A DNA stretch of 64,000 nt from Tetmemena sp. SeJ-2015 (taxonomy: Eukaryota; Ciliophora; Spirotrichea; Sporadotrichida; Oxytrichidae). Location: NCBI GenBank assembly GCA_027382625.1, contig JAJKFJ010022938.1, positions 44,594-108,593 of the forward strand, written 5' to 3'. Below are positions 22,370 to 35,514 of the stretch, one piece after another (positions within the stretch are counted from its first letter, which is position 1; every line of letters starts with the position of its first letter). The position numbers and the translations under genes are program-made. Under the pieces are notes generated by a model, which searched no databases, was not told where the DNA came from, and saw only the letters and a program-made list of their open reading frames with translations.

Positions 22370-23206
22370 TTGTGTGTGTGTTGTGTGTGAGTGATGATTT
22401 AGTTAAATATCTATTACATTAAAGATATGCGATCGTGATTTTAACCATGAAGCGATCCACTCCCCAGCAGCTATTCCCGTTTGGTCAAATCTTAGTCGAC
22501 CACGATAATTATTGCTGCATCATCACCAGCTGCACTGAATCACGATATATTGAATTTCATGACGTTTAATTCATCAATTCAGTGCAGTTTTTAACCAAAG
22601 TAGAAATAGCTTGAAACGATTGCTACATTGGAGTCAAAATGACGAGGAAAGGAGGAAATTATAGAAAATAATATGATTAGAAGGTTTAGACTTCAGAGAT
22701 TTGGATCCAACTTTAATTAATTAGATTCGAGAGTGGATTTGAAATCGCTTAGGAGAGAAAAAATTGTTATAATTTTAGAGCTACCTCTACTCTAAATGAT
22801 TTATAAGTCGCATTGATTCTATACTTAAGTCCTACCTCGAGGTCTCACCAGGACACAAAAATATTATAAAGGAATTGATCGAAAATATTTACTAAAAGAG
22901 CCACAAGCTATGGTAGGGAAAGAGTTAGATTAAGAAAAAAAGACCAAGATGAGTTCTTAAAACATAAAGAAATTAATAGGTTGGATGTTTGATACTTGCT
23001 TGCTGTTAAAGAAATGCTTTAAGTTTGATATTAGCTTATAGGGTGTTCATAAGTTTGTTGGATACTACTAGTGTTATATTTCACAGTGAGTCAGTTCTCA
23101 AGAATAATCGTTCTTTAGTTCTCTTGGTGTTTTTTTCTCATTGATTACTGACTCCATATTTTTAATCTAGCTAGTCAAAATTTACAGGCATAGATTTCCC
23201 ATGCTC
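22370..23206. other. Intergenic region
   Basis: AT-rich, with a TG-repeat stretch just upstream of IDH. No gene is supported. Confidence 0.35.
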
Positions 23207-24230
23207 TCAATCCTCTCTGAAGCAGAACTCCTGCACAAATTCAAATAGATTATTCCTGAGCGAGAGTTCCAGTATATCTTCGCCTGTCTTTTTGCGGAGG
23301 CGTGTGTCAATTGCAAAAGTCTCAAACCAAATTTGAATGATCTCCTTCTTTTGCTCCTGAGTTATGCTGCCCGATAAAATCGCGCATGTCAGTGGTAATA
23401 ATATAAAAATTCATGTAAGTGCTTTTTAAGACTATAAATCAATTTAAAGTGGTGTCTTCCTATAGAAAAGGTTAAGTACAAAAATGCGCAAAAAAGTGCG
23501 AGAGTACCCCTTTATAGAGCTAAATTAAGTTTTAGAGCTGAGAAAGGGCGTGAATAGAGATATATATCTGAAAAGGTGGTGTGAAGAGGAGACTCTTTAA
23601 GAATATTCTTAAGGTTATAACAGATTAATAATATTTATTCTCTTAAAGTTATTTTCATTTTCATTTTTGAGATAGGAATAATCATAGAGCATATCTTATT
23701 AACAGAGTGACAGCACTAAAAAGAAAAGAAACTCTAAAGAGACCCGAACCCTATTTCAAATTGAGACCTGACTTACCCTTCGACAGTTTGGAGGTTGAAG
23801 ATTTCAAATTTATCTGGGTGGTTGCTGAATTGATCAATCAGATATTGGAGGACCTCCGTGCGGCCATAGTGACTGGCATAGTGGAACATCGTCCAGTAGA
23901 AGCCGCTCTTTGAAACCTCCTCGAGGAGAGAATATTTCTTCACCTCTATCAGCTCCTTTAGCGTCTGCAAGTCTCCTTTTGTGCAGCACTCAATAGTCTA
24001 ATGAAATGATTTGGGCTATTATAAAAGAGCAAGTAAATATATTTACGATTGGTAGAGCTCCATTCGCTCGTTTATAGGGTGGGAGGTGGTAAGGATACGG
24101 GAGCGGCGCTCGTCCGCAAACATATCGTCATAAGATGGAGCATCTAAGTCTAAAATAGAAAGCATTATACATATTGAAAAATTATTTGTTCAATGTAGAA
24201 GTCGAAGCTGTTATCGTTTGAGTTGTACAT
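23207..24230 (-). CDS. Ankyrin-repeat protein (small)
   Basis: Minus strand from ATG 24230 (MYNSNDNSFDFYIE). Exons separated by GT-AG introns encode DLDAPSYDDMFADERR, then an ankyrin-type unit (TIECCTKGDLQTLKELIEV, WTMFHYASHYGRTEVLQYLI) and a C-terminal part SITQEQKKEIIQIWFETFAI to EFVQEFCFRED before TGA 23207-23209. The TxFHYASxxGxxEVLQYLI pattern is a classical ankyrin helix pair. Two to three repeats at most are visible. The last intron (about 23420-23770) is unusually long and may include an IES. Function is probably protein-protein interaction; partner unknown. Confidence 0.65.
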
Positions 24231-24422
24231 CTAAAAAATTAAAATGCCTAAATTGTTATAACTCAAATCACATATCCTACTCTCACCCAATCACTCTCTA
24301 ACTCTTTATCCCTTTTAAATTTATCAACCTCCTCTTAATATTACACTTATACCTTAGCCAATAGATAGAAGCTCCTTTCATTAGAAATGAGATATTCTCA
24401 TATACCATGAATATGCAATTAA

Positions 24423-24824
24423 AAGTTCTATAACGACATTTTCTATGGAAATCACTTTGTGGCATACGTGGGGGGCGTGCAGCTAGAAGAAATGAACTTG
24501 TTAGAACTGGAGTTCCTTCAGTACATCGACTGGTCGCTGTTCGTGGACGCCCCAGAGTACGATCTCTACCTGAAGGGCGTGCATTAGCACTTCGAGCAGG
24601 CAGAGCTCTAGTAGTAAATGCAGCAGTAGTAGATGCTTTAGCAGCAGCAACTTTTGCTTCAACAGCAAGCACAGTAGGCGCAGCTGCAACAGCAATAGCA
24701 ACTCTTCTATCAGCAGCAATAAATGGAACAAGCCGCAACTCAAGCACACTATCGTTAGGAGATGGATTGCGAGAGCCAAAGCGCTGGTCTAAGAGCGCAG
24801 GGCATAGTCCAAGCAAACATCTGA
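24423..24824 (+). CDS. Orphan C-terminal half of a Pho80-like cyclin (candidate scrambled MDS)
   Basis: Reads KFYNDIFYGNHFVAYVGGV then LEEMNLLELEFLQYIDWSLF and APEYDLYLKGV, the second half of a PHO80/cyclin-U-type box, followed by a tail of about 70 residues dominated by Gln encoded by TAA, TAG, CAA and CAG, ending QANI at TGA 24822-24824. Nothing upstream encodes the first half of a cyclin: the divergent ankyrin gene begins at 24230 and the gap is AT-rich. The first 12 bases, AAGTTCTATAAC (24423-24434), recur exactly where the cyclin N-terminal half stops at 44749-44760 and 51847-51858. Cyclins of this class bind and activate cyclin-dependent kinases. Confidence 0.8.
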
Positions 24825-27800
24825 AAACCAATACAATATCAACTTTAACAACAACCTTAAACTCATTCCTAATAATACACTGAGTATAATGCTTCCAATA
24901 AATGAGGGTGATAAGTTATGATCATTACTTTAATGGTCATAATTTTATGCAATCACATAGAAACTTACTCTTAGGAACAGCAATTGTCTATCTCGTGTTT
25001 TGCTTTTTCATTTGTGTTAGTGCGATAATAAGATTAAGCGAGGTAGCTCCTCCCATAGTGAGTGACTGTGGAGAGTCCTCGCCCTAAAGCCTTAATAATA
25101 ACTTAAATTTGAAAGTCCGTATCTTTGATTCAAACGCCTACTTCATAACTCTCAGCCCCTCCCCCAATCATATACAGCAATACTAAAAACAGACTAATCG
25201 TAAACAAAAAATTACTACTTATATAAAATTAAAGTTCATTATATGCTTAATAAGTTTATCTTAGAGCATTTCATAGTCCGAATTTCGCATTGACTGCAAC
25301 TCCTTCAAACTGATAGCTATAGAATTTATCGCAATCTAAATTCTACTACTTTTATCATCATCATCATCATGTTCATCACATTTAAGTTTTCACATTTTAC
25401 TTTGCTTTGAGGAGAGGATGCAAAGATATAGGTTGCACTTGCTTTTCCTTCTTAAGGTGGGCAGGTGCAGCTGGCTACTTCCATATTCTTCCGAATAGCG
25501 CAAGAGCTATGAATTTTGGTCGGGGCCCCCACTCCGCCAAATATTTAAACAATACCGATTTGGCAGCAGTTTGAGAATAGCTGCCCAAAAAATAAGCCTC
25601 TAAATATTTTCACTCTATATGTTGAGGAAGGAGAGGAGAGCGAGGGAAAGCGTTTTATAAGAGAGGAGATGCGGACAGCTAACTAAAACCAAACACATCC
25701 TAACAAGTATTCATTTGATAATAAGAACATCTATAAATATTTCTCAAAGTAGAAGAGGACTCTGAAAGGGACGTAATATAAGTCTCAGCATTAAGAAAGA
25801 ACAAAGACAGCAGATATATAAATGTGTGGTCAACTCTATCTTATATAACAATCAATAAAAAATGAAGAGCAATTTATAGATTTCTGTTATTCTCATTTCA
25901 TTTTTAACAAGGCGAGATTATTTCAGCTAAGAAATTAAACCTAAGTAAACTCAACAACAAAAAATCATGCTGTTTATTTAATGATACTTGCTCTGTCAAA
26001 TTTTTTCTTTTGTGGTTTAATTTTGTCGTCATCTCTAAGTCACTGAGTCTAGTGGTCTCCAAAATTAATTCCCCTAGGGAGCAAGAAAGAGCTGACCCTC
26101 TATCTGAAAGTTAGAGAAACTTCTTTTTTCCGCTTTTCTGCGGCTCCTCCCTTCGAGCTATCTGAGCTCCCTAAGTTCTAAACTCTTTATATCTGACTTT
26201 TAAAATAGCTGTCAATTTAAAATATAAGCTTGTTCCTTATTATTGCTGAAGTTTGAAGCACATAAATAAATCCTGATGCATATTTCTTATCTTAATTAAG
26301 AGAAAAATTATATTTTATTGAGTGTGATAATTCCCCTGCTTAGTGTTCCTGGCAATTGCTTCGTTTTATTTAAATTAAATGCGAATCACCTTCCCTCACT
26401 CTCACCTCCCACTTAGTCTCAATAATATTCTTATATTTATTTAATTAGCTGCTGCAAATTATACACTGAGTTTATTTAAGAACTGGAAGCATTCTATTCC
26501 AAATGAGTTTTTACATTGATATGGAATTAATTTTTTCGCAGAAAATATTCTCTCATTCAACTTCTAGACTATGTTATAAAAACTATTTTATTGTAAGGAA
26601 CCAATGCTTAATTTAATTTGTAGTCCTTAAAAATATTAAAGAAAGTCTTTTGGCCTATTTTTAAAAAATTTATGCCCAATTTTGGCAAATTTTTCACCCA
26701 AAAACCATAATAACAAAAGAATTGTCACATTTCCATTACATTTCGCACAATATTTATATCACTCTTTAGCAGTACTCCCCACTCTTTACAATAATCAATC
26801 TTTCTTTTAACATTAGAATTAAGATAAGACTGTTTCCTCACTTTTTATAGTCAAAATTTAATAAGCAGCTTAAGAGCGGGTGTGCACTTTTTAGCCTATT
26901 TGATAACAAAAAAAGAGAATCTTTTGTTTCTCACCTGACAGGTCATCCAAATAAATTTTAACTTCAAAAATAAAGAGAGGGAGAATGAGATGGGAAAGAG
27001 ATTAGAACTGGAGTGGAGCAATTATTGATTTCTTAACGGCTTTCAGAGATATATGCCGCATCTCAAAATTAAAAAATGCAATCATTGTATGATTTTCGAT
27101 TATTGATTGATCTCAAAATATACTTGATCTGAAAGATTTACTAAACTCACTTCAGTGTTCAAATTAGAAAAAATTATATTGCTCCTTTCTAAATTCTTTA
27201 AGGCATTTTATAATTTTTTTTATAGTTCAAGCAGTGATAGAATACTAGTAAACAATATAAAAAGTTTATAAAGTTTCTCATAATATGAATGATTTTTAAC
27301 TTATAAATATAGAAAGAGCCACCTGATGAGCCTATTACTCAACTACTACATACTCATTTTCAAAAATTGGAAATAAAATTAAATGATAGGGATAGAAGCA
27401 TTATGTTATAGAAATATCACAAATTCCTCACCTCCTTAAAATTACGGCCCATTAAGAGTCTTGACAACTTTTAACAAGGGATAAAAAATCGAAAGAAACT
27501 TTTTGAAAAGAAGTTAGATAGTTGGGGAGCAGTGGTGGACTTATTAACTAACGGAGAGTTAGGCCTCTATTAAAAGTGGCTGTTCCAGAGGGTCTCATCC
27601 AAAAATAAGAGTTTGAGATTCCCCAAATCTGGGGTGGTCGCTTAAACTGAAAATTATTAAGAGTCAGCAAATTTTTCTACTTTGGTTGCCGGAGAAATGA
27701 GGTTTTAAATTTTTGAAATTCAAGACTCAAACTTGCAAAATTTAGAGCGCTCGAAGAAGTAAAAATCCCAAAGAGCCTTTTAATTTATCAGGAAGTTATG

Positions 27801-29182
27801 AGAATACAGATAGAAAAGATTTTGCGAGGCATCATTGTCTCTCTCCCCAAAATTATTATAACAGAAGCAGGCCCCTTCCTCCTCTTAAGTGGTATATGTG
27901 ATTGCTGAATACTAGTTGTTGGTTTTGGAGTGCCGCTCATATCTAATAGAAAACACTCCATTAGAAATGAGAGCTATCTATTAGGGAAAGAGGTACTTTT
28001 CATTTTGTAGACACGACCAAATAAACACGCCTTTTTCCCAAAACTTTGAGCTGAAGATAAAAAGTCAAGAGACTGAAATGGTGAGTGCCGCCTTAGAATA
28101 TAGATCAAGCGGGGATTCTTCTCTACAAATTACATAAGAATAGGGAAAGATATAAAAATACATTCATTAAATTAAAGCTTTCACTTTTAAACTTTAAAGA
28201 GACTAGATAACTAAAGATAGAGCAAGCTCATAAAATTCTCACAGTCTTCACTCTATTTTCAAGATATCTATCTCACTCTCTTCTATGAGTGATCGATACA
28301 GAATTAATTAAGGACAACAGCACTCTCAAAAGCTTTAAATTTAATCAAAACTAACCACAGCAAGATTCAAAATTTGGAATTCTAAGCTTGAGACACTAGC
28401 AGTAATAACTCACAAGCATTAGCAAAAGTTAATTGCAAACTACCGTGAGTCACCTAAGAAGAATACGATTAAGCAAAGCGTGACTCAACTTTAAATTTAT
28501 CAGAATAGGTAATTAAGTTTTTAAACAAAAATAGATGGACATGAAGTTTGGCAGACTTGTAATTCCAGAAATTTAGTTACTCTGGAGAAGGTTTTCTAAT
28601 AAGAGAAAGAGACGATTTAATTTTTAAGGGTAACTAATCTGACGTTCGAACTTAAGAATTTGTGCTTCTGAGTTTAATCATAGCACTACAAATGAGCCGT
28701 CTCAAACTGGGGCAAAGTTTATCTTCTACATCATCAGATTGTCATTAAAGTAAAAATCTCCATAGTTAAGCTGGGATCATACTATAGGCATAAATAGCTG
28801 GCTTAAATTCTTGACTATAGAATTCAGATTTTTTAGAAGATGATAAGTTATTTAAACAACATTTCGTAAAAATTTTACTCTTATCATTGAAGACATTTAT
28901 TTCGTAAGACGATTCTAAGCACATATGATTCTAGTGGCTAACTTCATTTCAAGTTTTGAAACTAAGAGTCAAATAAGGTAAGAAGTATCTCAAGTCACGC
29001 ATGCAAATTTTCATACCTGCATTTAAAATACAGCCATTTTGGAATTAGCAGTCATTTTCGCTCATTTATATTCCTTAACTTCGCTTATCTGAAAATGTCT
29101 ACTATTAGAATACATTATAAATTCTCAGTTTGACTTCAAGATGAGTTTTTGTAACTGATAGAGAAATAATTTATTGCTTACT
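24825..29182. other. Gene-poor, AT-rich germline region
   Basis: About 4.3 kb without a supportable gene on either strand under TGA-only stop. A hydrophobic frame at 24902-25087 and weak coding-like stretches near 27700-27900 and 28400-28700 could not be tied to a family or to splice or pointer structure. Probably intergenic or germline-limited DNA; short isolated MDSs could be hidden here. Confidence 0.4.
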
Positions 29183-29866
29183 TCAAGAAGCCTATTATCT
29201 TGTCGTCCGGTAGAAAGTACACTCCATTCTTTGGCAGGAGAGCCCCGTATGAAGTCTTCTAACTCTATTCACTTATGACTTTCGACCTAAAATTCGTTCA
29301 AGAGCATTTATAGGTTACTGTTGAGAGGCCCCTACTGAATACTAAGGTTGGGACAGATTAGCTGTGCTTCCTTTCATTCGATCTTCAATGTGGCGCATCA
29401 CTAACAGAAACTCATCGAATGATATCTTCCCATCATGGTTTGGATCCAGTCGTAAATCAATTGACTCACTAAAATTGATAAAGTAAGAAGATTTAGAAAG
29501 AAAGTTATGCTAGGGTTGAGTATGAATGAATTATATGAAGATAGATCAATTGCACTCCTTACCTTCTTATTTTTTCCAATTCATGGCTTTTCCAATATCC
29601 TCGAGATCATTATCATCAATTTAAAGTATAAAATGAGAGATTGATCATATTTAAACTTCATTAATGTCAATCTTGCCGGAACCATCAAGGTCAAACAACC
29701 TAAATATTTCTTAGTTCAAGTTTGCGTCCTGCAAGGCTGCCAGGTCCTCAGGAGTATACTGCATCATGGGATTTATAGGGATTACATTTTGCCTCTGATC
29801 CACACTCTCCCCGTCCTCTCCAAACTAAATCTAAGCGGCCTACTCTGCTAGGTTATCCTCACTCAT
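29183..29866 (-). CDS. EF-hand calcium-binding protein
   Basis: Minus strand from ATG 29866 (MSEDNLAEQAAQIQFGEDGE). Two EF loops are visible: FRLFDLDGSGKIDINEV (about 29660-29710; D-D-S-K-D/E ligands) and LRLDPNHDGKISFDEFLLVM (about 29400-29460). A segment DNDLEDIGKAMNW lies between them. A 30-bp IES and a GT-AG intron of about 100 bp interrupt the gene, although the exact splice phase could not be settled. The tail (ANLSQPQYSVGASQQQPINA) is Gln-rich with TAA/TAG and ends at TGA 29183-29185. The paired EF hands resemble the C-lobe of calmodulin or of a calcium-dependent kinase, but no kinase domain is present nearby. Confidence 0.75.
29619..29648 (-). other. IES, 30 bp, pointer ATTTAAA
   Basis: ATTTAAA at 29619-29625 and 29649-29655 (7 bp). 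The insert contains an in-frame TGA on the coding strand; removal gives DINEVQIDDNDLEDIGKA. Confidence 0.8.
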
Positions 29867-30477
29867 AACATTAATTCCTTCTTTAAATAAAGGAATGATT
29901 GCTGTATGTTTAAATTATCTTAAGATGGAGACTAGTCAGAAACATAAGTCTTTATAACTTCTTGGTTTGAATTTCTCAACGCTTGCTCGTTATCATTCTC
30001 TTCTATTTCTATATTCGCATGAAGTTATTAAAAAATTTTCAGCTCTAAAATTTTAGGACAAGTGCGCAAAACCCAAATGAGAATCGCACTATGGTGTTTT
30101 CAATATTCTCCTTTTTACTTTCAAGCTCATAAAATTTGCATTTCTCTTTCTTACATTCAAGTTCTTGGTTATTTGTCTATTCTTCGAAAGTTTATTCTTG
30201 AACAGTCGAAACTTCTTCCCCTTCCATGTTATGTCTCAACAATAATTTCTTTTTTTATTTTTTGTTAAAAAATTCTTCGAATTATCAACAAAAGATTATT
30301 CAAATTTTACTATAATTAGTCCAAATTTGGAAATATGCATACATTAAAGGTAGAATTCCACAATAAATACAAACCATGAGATAAGATACTTCTTTCTCAT
30401 CTGTTAAATTAAAGCACTTCATTGATAAATCTTGAAAAGTTGGATGATAAAATTTCTACTTCATAAATATTTTTTCT
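29867..30477. other. Intergenic region
   Basis: AT-rich. A short plus-strand frame at 30062-30268 has no recognisable features. Confidence 0.3.
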
Positions 30478-33400
30478 TCAAATCGCATCCTCATCTTCGT
30501 ATTCAGAGGGCAGATGCTGTTGTTAGAGATTTGAGTTGCTGTTGAGTTGATAGCCCCTCTGATACTTGTCATACTTTGAACTATTCATGTCGCTAATTAA
30601 ACTATCTCTTGCCATCATACTGCTACTTATGTTAAGGGATTGATCCCCACTGCTCTTCACCTGCCCAAGGCTGTTCACTTGGTACTTTTACAGATTCAAT
30701 TGCGGCTTACTAGTCTCAACTGCGATTCTTGCCTGGCTCTGTTATCATAAAAAAAATTTCTTTAATACAAATTTCATAGTACTATCCTTGGATGTTTGAG
30801 ACCTCTGAAGAGTCATAATTCACCATACTACCTCTATAACTCTCTCTAGCATCTGCAAGCTGCTACTATTCACTCATATTAGCGCTTATCACTTGGAAAT
30901 TCTGAGAGTCTGAGCTTCTATTCAAGGACTGAATTTAGTTTTCTTAGTTTATAGCCGAAGGCTTAACTAGGATATTTAATACTTCTGGCTCTGTTGATGG
31001 CTAAGTAATAAACTTATTTTGAATAAATTTCTCATGTCACAATTTCATAATAAATGATATCCTAATGATTTACTATGGCTCATCATTTAGAATTCTCTGC
31101 TTTGTCTATGGGACATAATCTTGAGGCCACTGGGAGAATTTTATCTCTCTCTAAAAGTCATATGCCCCTCAGCAGCTGAATTGAACATAGAGTTGCTCAC
31201 CTAAGGGAGAGCTGAGGGAAGTGGCTGGCAGAATTGAGAATTAGCATCAAAGCCTATTACTCTGGGCTGCTCCCCTGAGTTTCCCTAAATAGATACGATT
31301 CCCGCATTCTCAGCTTTTAATCTTTTTAATAACACATTTATTAACTATAACTATAAATTATAAATAATATGATTTAATCCTACTTCCATAGAATATATCT
31401 TCTCTTGCCATCATTCAAACGATTATTCAATTTTTAGATGGTGAAGTAGCTATGAACTTTTCTCTATCTTATTTAAATTTAATATGAACTTGAGGACTTT
31501 ATCCTGGTTATTCTAATAGGATTATCTCTTCACTGGATGTATCTACTCGTGAGCAATTCATTTAAATATAAACTACTTTATTGAAAATCATTTAATTCCT
31601 AGAGTTGAATCTGCCAGAACTGCGTTGGAATCGAAAGTCAGTATCTTGGGATTTTGAAGAACTGAGTACGTATTCTGAGAGCTGTTTTGCATGTCTAATG
31701 ATTTTTTCTTACTAAACAAAAGATCGATTGCCATAAGAAAATACAAAATATTATCTTCTAGATCACACTATTACCTTTGAATTAGCCCAGTCCTAATTAT
31801 TGCTAAGACCTGGAGCCATTTAAAGTGGCTTTCTTCATCAGGTTAGCTTCTTTCCCATTTTAGATGTTAGCATATTTGGAAGCCTACCTGCCTTCACTAG
31901 TATTTCCAACACTTCCATCACGCGCACCTTAGCTTCCATCTCTCTTGGCATAAGGTATTCTCTACAATAAAAAGTCTTATTCACAAATTCAAAAAATTAG
32001 CAACTACTGAGGATGAATAGGTAATTGCTAAACTACTTTTTGAGGTCTTTACTAGTTGAGGGAAGAAGCCATTGATTGTTGAGAGGAGTAAACAGATGGA
32101 GGGCTGTTCTTTACTCTCTGAGAGATAACCTAATTTCTTCCTACTGGCAACGGTGAAATAAATTATATCATCAAATGATTTTTAAAAATGTGACCTAAGA
32201 TTTGCATCAAAGCTCGTAATTTTAGGCTGAATATGGTTAATATCTTGCTATTAAATTGTCAAAAAACTGTTTGAATTCACTTAAGATTGGGCCTCAGGAG
32301 GACGAGCTGTGGGTGATCTCTCGTTTCTATTGTAAGAGAGCTTAGAATGAGCAGCTTGGGAATTTGGATTTGTAAAACTGGAAACCCACTAAGCATTAGG
32401 CCCTCTTATAGGACTTCCTTTATCCTTTGTGTAGAATTGGATTTACTGGCTTTGGTTTTATGGAGGAGCTTGGTTGCTTTAGATTTGCTTTTCTTGCTAA
32501 AGCATACGAGATCTATTTCCTGAGCCATCCCTCACTAAAAATTAAGGATGATGGTTAGAATTGAGTTTGCTATCTCTTTAAAGAGAATTTAAACCAAAAT
32601 ATTATTGATGAAAGAGTAGCAGGGTTATTCCTTTGAGTGTAAACTATAGGGTCTGATTTCTGGTTTTAATCCATCAACGACGGTTTTCCATTTACCTTTG
32701 ACTTATTCGATTCTATATTACTCTTCTAAGAAATGCTGATTTGCGAATTTTCCTAAGATTGTAGCTTTCTAAAGATGTATATTTCCATATTTAACTCCAA
32801 GACTTGTCTTCTAACTATCAAGTTTCTCTTTTGCTTCTGCATTAATCTACTATCTACTTCCTTACTGCTCATTTTTTGCAAAGACAGTTCTGACTGCCGC
32901 ATTATACTCTTGCTGGGCTCGTTTTTCAGTACCAATTTGATCCTGCTTAGTCGTTTTACTTTATTAGCTAGTTGTAGAGCTACTCTATGGTTAGGTTGCA
33001 TTAGTCTTTGCTTGTGGTAGGACTTTCTAATGTTTCACTACACTACCTGTAGTTACTACATTTGCTTGATTGAGATAACTGGCTTAATCAACTTCTTGGA
33101 TTGAGGAACTTACTAAGACTAAGTTGTCTTTGTTGATTTAACTGTCTGAATACTTCCTTATGAAGAGCAGTTTACCAGAAATTTACCCTAGTTTGATTAT
33201 TGCTAGCTACTGTGAGCATCTTCATTGTTTTCTAGCAAATTCTATACCTTTCTCTAGGGCTATTTGGCTGAGTACTTTGCCTTTTCTAGAACGCTCTTTT
33301 ATCTTGAATTGTATTACTTGAGTGACTGTGAATGAGTAAGATCAACTGATTCAGTGCTGCTTTCATGCTTTTCGCTTATTCTCTCAGTTGTTCTTTTAAC

Positions 33401-35436
33401 CTTGGATTCCTATCTCGATATCAAGTCCTCCTCATCTACATCTTCCTCTATCTTCGGAGTTGAAATGATGAGATTGACTAAGCCTTCACTTTAAAAAATG
33501 AGTCATCTTCATTTTAACTTGGAACATTTGCGTGGCTATGTTGAGTTAGATAAGCCTAGATAATCTAGTCTTTCTGTCTCTAATTTTCATGTTGCTACTG
33601 CATCTGCTGATACACCCTTAACCTTCTTTACACTTCACTCTCTCCATTTGAATCTCGCTGTTAGACGTTACCATTAGGCCCCATGTAAACATTATACTCG
33701 ATGACTCCATTTTTCACAACTGCTGTACTATTTTGCTAATCTGGTTTAGGTGTCTAGCTCTAGTCAATTTTCAAAGACTACTAAGAGTTGCTGTTATAAT
33801 CTATGGACTAGTTTGAAAAAGAGAATTGAGACTCCTTTATCTCTGAAAGCTACTATTAAAGCTAACTGCTCTGCCCTGGCGGAATTGCTTAGCTCTCTTG
33901 CCCTCTGTGTTCTGGCTACTATTACACCAATCGCTTAAGATTCATGAGATTGTTGTAATTCTATGGTGATGCACTTCTCAATAGCGCCTGCTTGTAAGTT
34001 TACTGTTGGTTTTGAGAGAAGCTCTAGTAATTAGTTCCTAAATTTTACATCTAGGCTTACTTCTTCCTTTCCAGCTCTTGAAATAATTTTTCCTCCGCTG
34101 CTTTAACTCTTGCAAGACTCTTTGCAACTTCCTCAATATCTTTTCTCAAGTCTTCTTGAGTTTCATCTCCCACAGAACTCTCCGTATTTAGCTGGAACCT
34201 CGTTTGATAAGGGATAGAATTCTAATGAGATAGACCTCCGCCTTGCTTTGAACTTTTAGCGAACTAGCTTTATGGAGTTTCCTGCTCGTTAAAGGTGTCT
34301 ATCAAAGCTTTGCTATCTACTTTCATAGTTCATGAGTTTAAGAAGAAAAAAACTTTACTATATTTTGATAATAAAAGTTTTAGTTAGCATCATTTTGCTT
34401 ACTTGTGCTACTATAATTAGAAAGTTTCATAGCTTAATTTCTATGGAGCTCTTGCGGAGGAGGCGACCCAATTTTATTATAATAGTTCAAGAAGTAGGGG
34501 GTGTCTTGAGGACGATTTGAATCCCTAGCTTGTACTTAGCTGTTGCTGATAATTTAATTTCCTCCAGAACTCATTTTCTCACTTTGATTCTCGTTAAATT
34601 ATTCAATATAGGAAAAATGATGTAAAATATATCTGTCTATAAGTTTTTAAAATAGTCAATAGCTTGCTGGATTTTTCCTGTTCTAAGCGAATAGTAATTG
34701 TTGCTGCCTCTTTCATAATTATAGTCATCATTACTTTAGCTTCTTTCCCTCCTCTTTTCAACAGCACCTTTCACTTCCTCCTTATCGATATTATCAGGAG
34801 GAGTGTGTTAGAGGGATAGATTATGGTTCTCTTAATTTTAGACTGAGTGATTGATAATGCTATTGCTGCCTCCTTTATCGCTTTTATCTTTGATAGACTG
34901 ATAATTAATTTGAATTAGTTAACTTATAAGCTAAATTTAAATTAAGAGGAGTTATGTACTCTGAGTTAGACTTGACTAACACTCCTACGCTTGTTTGAGA
35001 AGGGTGCCTCAATTCTGGCTTGACTGGGGTTGCTTTGATAGATTGGTTTAAGCCAAAGGTGGCTTTGTTGTTATTCATCTTGACTATTGGAAGTGTGGTT
35101 AGAGTAGGTATCCATCGATCTCTAGTCTTAAATGTGCATAGCAGAAGGATGGAAATTGAAGGAATTGACACCGATATCTTAGCTCAAGGCTGAGGATTTT
35201 TCTTACTGCACTCTCTATAATTCTCTCTAGACCATCTCTCTATGATAAGCTAACTCTTGCATTTTCTACATCAGGTCTCTCTCTTACTTTAGAAGCACTT
35301 CTTCCCGCATTTTGGCTAAGCTGACCTACCAGGCTTGACTATCCAAAGTGTGACCCTCGTTTTAATAAGCGGATTAAGAGTTCTTATCGTAGCCCTTATT
35401 AGTATTTGGTGTTTGAGGACTTTCTTGCTTGCTCAT
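30478..35436 (-). CDS. Very long Gln/Ser-rich coiled-coil protein
   Basis: Minus strand from ATG 35436 (MSKQESPQTPNTNKGYDKN) to TGA 30478-30480 (...SEYEDEDAI). N-terminal coiled-coil sequence (VSLAKMREEVLLKQERDLMQ) is followed by more than 1,000 residues rich in Q, S, N and K with helical stretches such as NKVKRLSRIKLVLKNE and EIYIFRKL. TAA/TAG Gln codons are very frequent. AT-rich breaks (about 34320-34560, 32540-32700, 31310-31400 and others) are likely introns or IESs but were not individually resolved. No enzymatic domain is recognised. The size and composition fit a structural or scaffolding protein; that is inference only. It could also be two adjacent genes. Confidence 0.55.
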
Positions 35437-35514
35437 ATCGAATTACTGCTAATCAAATTATAAGTAAGAAATAGAACTTTAGATAAAAATATTCAATCGT
35501 TATTTACGAAGGGA

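Noticed and set aside
24298..24831. Minus-strand frames across the cyclin tail
   Set aside because: Antisense of the poly-Gln coding region; the plus strand gives a recognisable cyclin.
25340..25375. CAT/ATC repeats and similar runs at 8478-8505 and 45524-45541
   Set aside because: Short simple repeats; the 8.48 kb one encodes an Asp run. No CRISPR-like spacing.
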